Below, one piece after another: positions 5,397-10,142 of a stretch of 10,142 nt of DNA. Position 1 is the stretch's first letter; every line of letters begins with the position of its first letter. The notes below the pieces were generated by a model. It did no database searches. It saw nothing but the letters and a program-made list of their open reading frames with translations, and was not told the origin of the DNA. The stretch lies in NCBI RefSeq assembly GCF_915069625.1, contig NZ_CAJZFD010000061.1, positions 1 through 10,142 of the forward strand, read 5' to 3'. The translations under genes were made by a program, and so were the position numbers. Source of the DNA: an uncultured Veillonella sp. (GTDB taxonomy: Bacteria; Bacillota; Negativicutes; Veillonellales; Veillonellaceae).

Positions 5397-6956
5397 TTAA
5401 TTATACAGCACATTAAATTTAAGTTTACGTGTATCGAATTGGTTTATGAAGTACGATGTAATCAATAGCTTGTATCCAGTGCCTTCTATAATGACAGGAT
5501 CAATAGCTGTTTTATCGACTGTAAGGAACTTATCATAAATATGATGCACCTCTGTTACTCCATTTGGTAAAGATACTTCTAGATCAAGACCATGGTTAAG
5601 GAATTTGAAGGAAATAGAGTCGAAGTTAGCCGATTCTACTTGGTATTCCTTAAGGTCTTGTTCGTATACAATTAACTCGATATTTTCAATGTATTTATCG
5701 TAGCCTGCAATAGAGATAACCTTTGGTGCAGACAAAGCATCAAAATTGATATACTCGACGCGTCTGCCGTTCACTGGGGTTGTATCTGGTAGTTTTAAAT
5801 CATCTACAGGTACATATGGTGTGCCATAGTCCGTGAAGTTAGGGTCAAAGGTAGCAGCTATTGGTAGGCTTGCATGCCATTCGCCATCAACTTTAGTATA
5901 GGTCACAAATTCACGATATGTTGTATAGCCTATGAATGGCGTCAAGAGAACAGTACCTAAGGCAAGAGCCATAACTGTTGTGTGTACAGAAGGTTTTAAC
6001 CCCTTCACAAGAGAGTATACATTGTGTACTAAGAAGATTAAATTGAATGCACTTACGTAAATCGTATTGAGCCAGAGAACTGGTTCATTGATCACACGTT
6101 TACCGATAAGAGCTAAGCACAGTGTAGTTAGCGTAATGAATAAGAAGCATAGGATTTGCTGTGTTCTGCTACTTTCACTAGATCTAAAGCTAGCCAAGTA
6201 GAATAGGTAGAAAATGGCTACATACGGATAATAGGTGTAGAAGAAACGCGTATCCTCTCGAAGCCCTAACAGAATCAAGACTAAATAGATGTTAGCTAGA
6301 ATGCCTGTAATAATGGACGCCTTAGGCAAGATGATGCCGAATACAACAGTAAAAAATGAGTTTGGTGCTGGAGGACCTGCGGGATCCTCTTTGTAAGAAC
6401 ATACCATAGATAGACAAATGAACATATTAATGGATGCGAGTACCTTAAAAATGGTTTCTTCAAAGTTGAATGGTTGGTCCACGATGATGAAGAAGAACCA
6501 TAAACTCATGATGATAACAATGTTATATAGAGTAGACGTAACAAGGGTGATGCCAATTCGTTTGATGCGGTTAATGATTTCACCGATGTAGTGTTCACCA
6601 GGCGATGTGAAATACAAGGCAATCATGGAGTATAGCCATAGGTACGATATATTTTCCGTAGCCAGTTCAATACCTCGCACATAGCCGTAGCTTTCGTGAA
6701 TCATATAAAGGCCAACGCTGATTCCGATACTTACTAAGGTATATAAAATGGAAAACTTTCGGGTTCTTGTTATATAGCTTTGTAATATAACGATAAAGAA
6801 ATACAGTGAGTATAGCTTAATGTCGATTTCGGAAAACCAATCTTGTTCAATATACAACGGTGTACATGAAAATATGGCTATTAATGCCAGCAATATAGGT
6901 GACTGCGTTGCAAGGTCCCGCAGCGAAGACCATACATGTTTAATGGCAAATTTCAT
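5397..6956 (-). CDS. Polytopic membrane protein, DUF4153-like
   Basis: This 519-residue protein has about eleven hydrophobic segments: near 19-36, 46-62, 68-86, 101-116, 133-158, 169-187, 199-231 (possibly two), 237-255, 267-284, 292-316 and 324-346. A soluble C-terminal domain of about 170 residues follows (350-519), rich in beta-type sequence and without cysteines. Overall size, the helix pattern and the tail resemble DUF4153 membrane proteins. No catalytic motif is visible, so no function is proposed. The ATG has GGGAG (6966-6970) nine bases upstream. A possible -10 (TATACT, minus strand, 7008-7013) lies upstream, but its -35 is poor. It is divergent from the alcohol dehydrogenase and ends at the shared terminator 5312-5344. 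The family call could be wrong; the membrane topology is safer. Confidence 0.6.
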   Translation of the reverse strand: MKFAIKHVWSSLRDLATQSPILLALIAIFSCTPLYIEQDWFSEIDIKLYSLYFFIVILQSYITRTRKFSILYTLVSIGISVGLYMIHESYGYVRGIELATENISYLWLYSMIALYFTSPGEHYIGEIINRIKRIGITLVTSTLYNIVIIMSLWFFFIIVDQPFNFEETIFKVLASINMFICLSMVCSYKEDPAGPPAPNSFFTVVFGIILPKASIITGILANIYLVLILLGLREDTRFFYTYYPYVAIFYLFYLASFRSSESSRTQQILCFLFITLTTLCLALIGKRVINEPVLWLNTIYVSAFNLIFLVHNVYSLVKGLKPSVHTTVMALALGTVLLTPFIGYTTYREFVTYTKVDGEWHASLPIAATFDPNFTDYGTPYVPVDDLKLPDTTPVNGRRVEYINFDALSAPKVISIAGYDKYIENIELIVYEQDLKEYQVESANFDSISFKFLNHGLDLEVSLPNGVTEVHHIYDKFLTVDKTAIDPVIIEGTGYKLLITSYFINQFDTRKLKFNVLYN

Positions 6957-7042
6957 AGATGTTCTCTCCCTCTATAAAATATAAATATAAATACCTCTCT
7001 TATTATTAGTATACCTGTTTTCTGGTGAAAGCCCTATGAGGT

Positions 7043-7071
7043 TTTACATGCTTTTAAATATCCTTTACAAT
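7043..7071 (+). promoter_or_regulatory. Promoter of the alcohol dehydrogenase unit
   Basis: TTTACA (7043-7048), a 17-base spacer, then TACAAT (7066-7071): five of six matches in each hexamer. Initiation near 7078 gives a leader of about 33 bases with AAGAGG (7098-7103) seven bases before the ATG. No operator-like repeat is evident nearby. Confidence 0.7.
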
Positions 7072-7110
7072 AACACTAAGAACTAGTTTTCAAAGAAAAG
7101 AGGTTATCAC

Positions 7111-8283
7111 ATGGAATTCTCTTATTTTTTACCTGTAAATATCCAATTTGGTTGGAATAAAGTAGATAATGTTGCTGAGTTTGCTGCACCGTACGGCAAG
7201 AAAGCACTTATTGTAACTGGTCGTACTAGTGCCAAAAAATCTGGTTTATATGACCGGGTGGTAGCAAAGCTTGATGCAGCTCATATCGGTCATGTATTGT
7301 TTGATCAAGTAGATGCCAATCCATTGACCACAACTGCCTTAGACGGCGCTGCATTAGCTAAATCTGAAAACTGTGATATGGTTATTGCTATCGGCGGTGG
7401 TTCCATCATGGACTGTGCCAAAGGAATTGCCTTTATGGCGGTGAATGAAGGCGATATTAACGACTATATTTTCAACCGTAAAGTTAGTGATAATGCGCTG
7501 CCTCTTATTGTTATTCCAACGACTTGTGGTACCGGCTCTGAAGGTAATGGCTTTGGGGTCCTTACTAATCCTGAAACAGGAGATAAGAAATCCTTACGTT
7601 GTAACGCTATCGTGCCTAAGGTTTCCATCGTAGACCCTGGTGTGATGGGCACTATGCCTCCTCATGTATTGGCATCTGTTGGCTTTGATGCCCTATGCCA
7701 CAATATCGAGGCCTATACCTCTAAAACGGCGCAACCTTTCACCGATGCATTAGCTCATTATGCGGTAACCTTATTAGCACAATACCTTGTACCTCTATAT
7801 AAACATGTGAAAGCAACGGCTGAAGGCAAACCAGCAGTACTCAATGAAAAACAACTTACAAAAGCTTGGGAAGCTGTTACATTAGCAAGCACCATTGGGG
7901 GCATGGTTATTAATACAGCAGGTGTAACACTAGCGCATGGTATGGAACATCCTGCTAGTGGTCTTAAAGATATTACACATGGCGTAGGCCTTGCCGTTAT
8001 TGAACCTGTTGCTGTGGAATACACATGGAGTGCAAACCCTGATAAATTTGACGCCTTGGCTCGTATATTCAACCACGGAGATGGCTCCGAACTAGGCGAA
8101 GCATTACGCTTAATCGTACATGACCTAGACCTTACTACAAACCTTACAGAATTAGGCTTTACGAAAAAAGACATTCCATGGCTTGTAGATAATGTATACG
8201 TTGTTGCTACAGGCAATATTGCTAATACAGTAGCTGAAATCAGCCGTAAAGATATAGAAGCATTGTATAAAAAGATGTTTTAA
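7111..8283 (+). CDS. Iron-containing alcohol dehydrogenase (butanol-dehydrogenase-like)
   Basis: This 390-residue cytosolic enzyme of the group III (Fe-dependent) alcohol dehydrogenases reversibly reduces aldehydes to alcohols with NAD(P)H. The N-terminal Rossmann-like half carries GGGSIMD (95-101), the pyrophosphate-binding loop, and PTTCGTGSE (136-144). The C-terminal helical half supplies the metal ligands D193 and H197 (FDALCH), H276 (HGMEH) and H290 (THGVG). All are present and the length is normal for the family. The sequence resembles the butanol dehydrogenases of anaerobic Firmicutes more than the propanediol or glycerol enzymes, but substrate cannot be fixed from sequence. It heads a + strand unit: the next start lies 24 bases after its stop with no terminator between, so the two membrane proteins downstream are probably co-transcribed. 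A role in fermentation redox balance or aldehyde removal is inferred. Confidence 0.93.
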   Translation: MEFSYFLPVNIQFGWNKVDNVAEFAAPYGKKALIVTGRTSAKKSGLYDRVVAKLDAAHIGHVLFDQVDANPLTTTALDGAALAKSENCDMVIAIGGGSIMDCAKGIAFMAVNEGDINDYIFNRKVSDNALPLIVIPTTCGTGSEGNGFGVLTNPETGDKKSLRCNAIVPKVSIVDPGVMGTMPPHVLASVGFDALCHNIEAYTSKTAQPFTDALAHYAVTLLAQYLVPLYKHVKATAEGKPAVLNEKQLTKAWEAVTLASTIGGMVINTAGVTLAHGMEHPASGLKDITHGVGLAVIEPVAVEYTWSANPDKFDALARIFNHGDGSELGEALRLIVHDLDLTTNLTELGFTKKDIPWLVDNVYVVATGNIANTVAEISRKDIEALYKKMF

Positions 8284-8307
8284 GTGTTGTCATAATAGGA
8301 GAGAGTT

Positions 8308-9138
8308 TTGTTCCAAGGATTTTATGGCCTATTAACAGTTCTACTATGCGTGTTGTTTGTAATTGTGGTAGTGCTATTTAACATAGCACCTATTACATAC
8401 ATTGTTTTTGGCATAGCCATAGTGTTGAGTGTGTTACTTCAATATAGGCGCTTTAAGAAACAGTCTATATCTGAAAGTACTCATAGCCGATTGGCTTGTG
8501 CTTTGTTTGTTGTCATAACCCTTAGTATATCTTGGCTCGTAGCCGATTGGTTTAAGTATGATACTCAAACGACTCATGATCAAATGGATGGTTTTGAGTT
8601 TAGCACAATGGATTGGAAACGGGGCTGGCCTAGTAATAAGGAATTACCGGAAGGATTAAAGCGCCCGAATGCACTACCAGATGGGATTCTGAGAGCCTCT
8701 GCATCTGGTGATAGCTTAGTTTGGGCAAATGCATATCCTACGAGATATACTGTATTAGAGGGAGACCCTAAAGTAATCTCACAGTATGAAATGATAGCTA
8801 AGCAAAATGCTACCTATACAGCGCAAATTGATGCGGATGGTGTATTACGTGATTTAGACACTGGGGAGAAAAAGCGTTTTATATCTCATCCCGATAGCTA
8901 TAACATTATAGAGAGCATCGAGGAAGAACCTCTAAACTTACCACAACGGAATTTTATAGAGTGGCTACGCTTTGCACCTCGAAAAGAGACAAAAACTGTA
9001 GTTAAAGATACATATAACTCTACTCGAAATCATAGATTTTATGTATTTGTAGATGATGGTAATACAAAAAGGCCACATTTTGTGGAACTTTTGATTAGTA
9101 ATGATGGGACACGGGCTGTGTTTTATCAATCTAAGTAA
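8308..9138 (+). CDS. Membrane-anchored protein of unknown function, paralog 1
   Basis: I do not recognise a named family. The 276 residues have three hydrophobic helices (about 7-25, 27-46, 62-81), then a soluble domain of about 195 residues that is probably outside the cytoplasmic membrane. The domain carries W103-x3-WPS-x-K111, LP at 123-124, VLEGD (149-153), IS-x-YE-x-I-x-K-x-N (157-167), STR (238-240) and GTRAVF near the end. All these landmarks recur in the same order in the next gene, so the two are diverged duplicates. It has no cysteines in the soluble domain. The start is TTG at 8308, with AGGAG (8297-8301) six bases upstream; no ATG fits as well. It follows the dehydrogenase by 24 bases, so translation may be linked to it. 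It could be an envelope or stress protein, but nothing in the sequence settles this. Confidence 0.75.
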   Translation: MFQGFYGLLTVLLCVLFVIVVVLFNIAPITYIVFGIAIVLSVLLQYRRFKKQSISESTHSRLACALFVVITLSISWLVADWFKYDTQTTHDQMDGFEFSTMDWKRGWPSNKELPEGLKRPNALPDGILRASASGDSLVWANAYPTRYTVLEGDPKVISQYEMIAKQNATYTAQIDADGVLRDLDTGEKKRFISHPDSYNIIESIEEEPLNLPQRNFIEWLRFAPRKETKTVVKDTYNSTRNHRFYVFVDDGNTKRPHFVELLISNDGTRAVFYQSK

Positions 9139-9168
9139 TTGGATTGGGTATTGTTGTGGAGAGCATAA

Positions 9169-10050
9169 ATGCGACAGTGTTTAATGTATCTAAAGAAATT
9201 GTTTTTTGACGCTCCTTATAGAAAGAGTATATGGTTCTTTATAACTATTTGGGTACTAACATTTTTATTCTCGGATGAGATATCATATTCTGGGTTATAC
9301 TATCTGATTTTGTTAGTAGCTACGATTGTATTGTTGTTTGAAAAATGTGGCGTAATCGATCGTGAGAACGCTAATAGTGAGAAAGGTATACGAAAAAGAT
9401 TTTTAACATATTTTTATGTAATCTTTTTTCTGTGTATGCTTCCTACATTAGCTGTTACTTTAGCATTTTCTGCTGTAGGGATATCCCATTATGATACACA
9501 ACGATGGCACTCTACATGGCCTTCATCTAAGGCGGGGTATATTCCCGCTCCATTACAAACACCTAAGTCTTTACCCGAGAGTTTGAAAGTTATTTCTTCT
9601 GCTGAAATAATTGGAATAGGTGGGAATCAAAGCTGTTTAGTATTAGATGGTGATAAAGCTACGATTTCAACGTATGAGGAAATTGTTAAATCTAATTCTT
9701 GGTATTCGTTTATAAATGGCAGGGACAAAGATACTACAGTTGAAGTACTTAATTCGTTTACATATCCAAAAGATAAAAATGTATTGGTTAGTGATATAGA
9801 CAATTATTATGATATTATCACCATTCAACGACAAAACTGGAAATTATTTCCTTGGATAATTGACGGTAGACAGAGTGTCGGTGATGATCCTAATGAAGAT
9901 TATTATTATAGTACTCGGATATCGGCTGATAAATATGTAGTATATGTTGTTTATCATAACTTTGATCAAGACCAGCCTAGAGTCATTTACTTTATGTTTA
10001 ATCCAGAGCGCACTCGAATGATTACTGTAGATATAGATATGTATCATTAG
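9169..10050 (+). CDS. Membrane-anchored protein of unknown function, paralog 2
   Basis: This 293-residue protein has helices near 20-35, 41-57 and 79-104, then a soluble domain of about 190 residues. It shares with paralog 1 the landmarks W113-x3-WPS-x-K121, LP (135-136), VLDGD (158-162), IS-x-YE-x-I-x-K-x-N (166-176), STR (248-250) and R-TRM near the end. Spacings are nearly equal: 64 residues from the first Trp to the Asn in paralog 1, 63 here. The helices and the middle (180-245) have diverged strongly. One cysteine (C156) is in the soluble part. GGAG (9158-9161) lies seven bases before the ATG at 9169; a second Met at residue 7 is a less likely start. The 30-base gap after paralog 1 suggests one transcript. 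The function is unknown, and I found no catalytic signature. Confidence 0.75.
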   Translation: MRQCLMYLKKLFFDAPYRKSIWFFITIWVLTFLFSDEISYSGLYYLILLVATIVLLFEKCGVIDRENANSEKGIRKRFLTYFYVIFFLCMLPTLAVTLAFSAVGISHYDTQRWHSTWPSSKAGYIPAPLQTPKSLPESLKVISSAEIIGIGGNQSCLVLDGDKATISTYEEIVKSNSWYSFINGRDKDTTVEVLNSFTYPKDKNVLVSDIDNYYDIITIQRQNWKLFPWIIDGRQSVGDDPNEDYYYSTRISADKYVVYVVYHNFDQDQPRVIYFMFNPERTRMITVDIDMYH

Positions 10051-10142
10051 TATTTATCTACTTTGATTTTATGAGTTAAAGTGGTTTATTAATTGAATAT
10101 ATTAATCTTTATATCAAATTATTTAGGTTTGACAGTGTTAAT
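10051..10142 (+). other. Downstream spacer with a possible promoter -35
   Basis: 92 AT-rich bases without a gene. Near the edge, TTGACA (10129-10134) is a consensus -35 for a gene outside the window; its -10 lies beyond the last base. No convincing terminator follows paralog 2: the best pairing, acttt with aaagt around 10060-10080, is only five base pairs. Confidence 0.35.

Noticed and set aside
6975..6998. AT-rich short direct repeats (ataaat units) upstream of the DUF4153-like gene
   Set aside because: Low-complexity leader sequence, too short and irregular to count as a functional repeat array.
7758..8216. 152-codon minus-strand frame within the alcohol dehydrogenase
   Set aside because: It is an antisense shadow of a well-conserved gene with no start signals.

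Overview
The window looks like a low-GC, Gram-negative-type Firmicute (Negativicutes), most likely Veillonella. This rests on gene content and codon style: an AT-rich genome, dense genes with clear Shine-Dalgarno sites, a membrane-bound rubredoxin, a class I ribonucleotide reductase (RNR), a flavodoxin and a butanol-dehydrogenase-like enzyme. No database search was possible, so the genus is an inference. I see no tRNA, rRNA, CRISPR array, insertion sequence or phage gene.

Layout. Bases 1-75 hold the last codons of an upstream + strand gene. A Fur-box-like palindrome lies just after it, before a 212-residue protein joining a rubredoxin-type Cys4 zinc/iron knuckle to a four-helix membrane domain (128-766). 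A bidirectional terminator (798-832) separates it from the convergent nrdB (851-1879, minus). nrdA (2079-4361, minus) lies upstream of nrdB, so the minus-strand order is nrdA-nrdB, with an unusually long 199-base spacer containing two hairpins and an NrdR-box-like site. The RNR appears complete: the NrdB tyrosyl radical site and all six metal ligands are present, and NrdA has an ATP cone, the active-site cysteines and the C-terminal redox pair.

The 429-base region 4362-4790 is the richest control region. It holds back-to-back promoters: one on the minus strand for nrdA (TTGAAT-17-TATAAT) and one on the plus strand (TTGACA-16-TATAGT). Two NrdR-box-like 16-mers lie 32 bases apart over the nrdA start site, and a perfect 14-bp stem with a U-rich 3' side follows within the nrdA leader. 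The plus-strand gene here is a flavodoxin (4791-5306), which has its own closer promoter. It ends in a strong bidirectional terminator next to a perfect 14-base palindrome.

The second half holds a minus-strand 519-residue polytopic membrane protein (5397-6956, DUF4153-like). A divergent + strand unit follows: an iron-containing alcohol dehydrogenase (7111-8283), then two diverged tandem paralogs of unknown function (8308-9138 and 9169-10050), each with three N-terminal membrane helices and an extracytoplasmic-type C-terminal domain. Spacing suggests these three genes are co-transcribed. No known pathway links the two halves. The RNR/flavodoxin pair is the clearest functional cluster, and the tandem membrane paralogs are the least described element.
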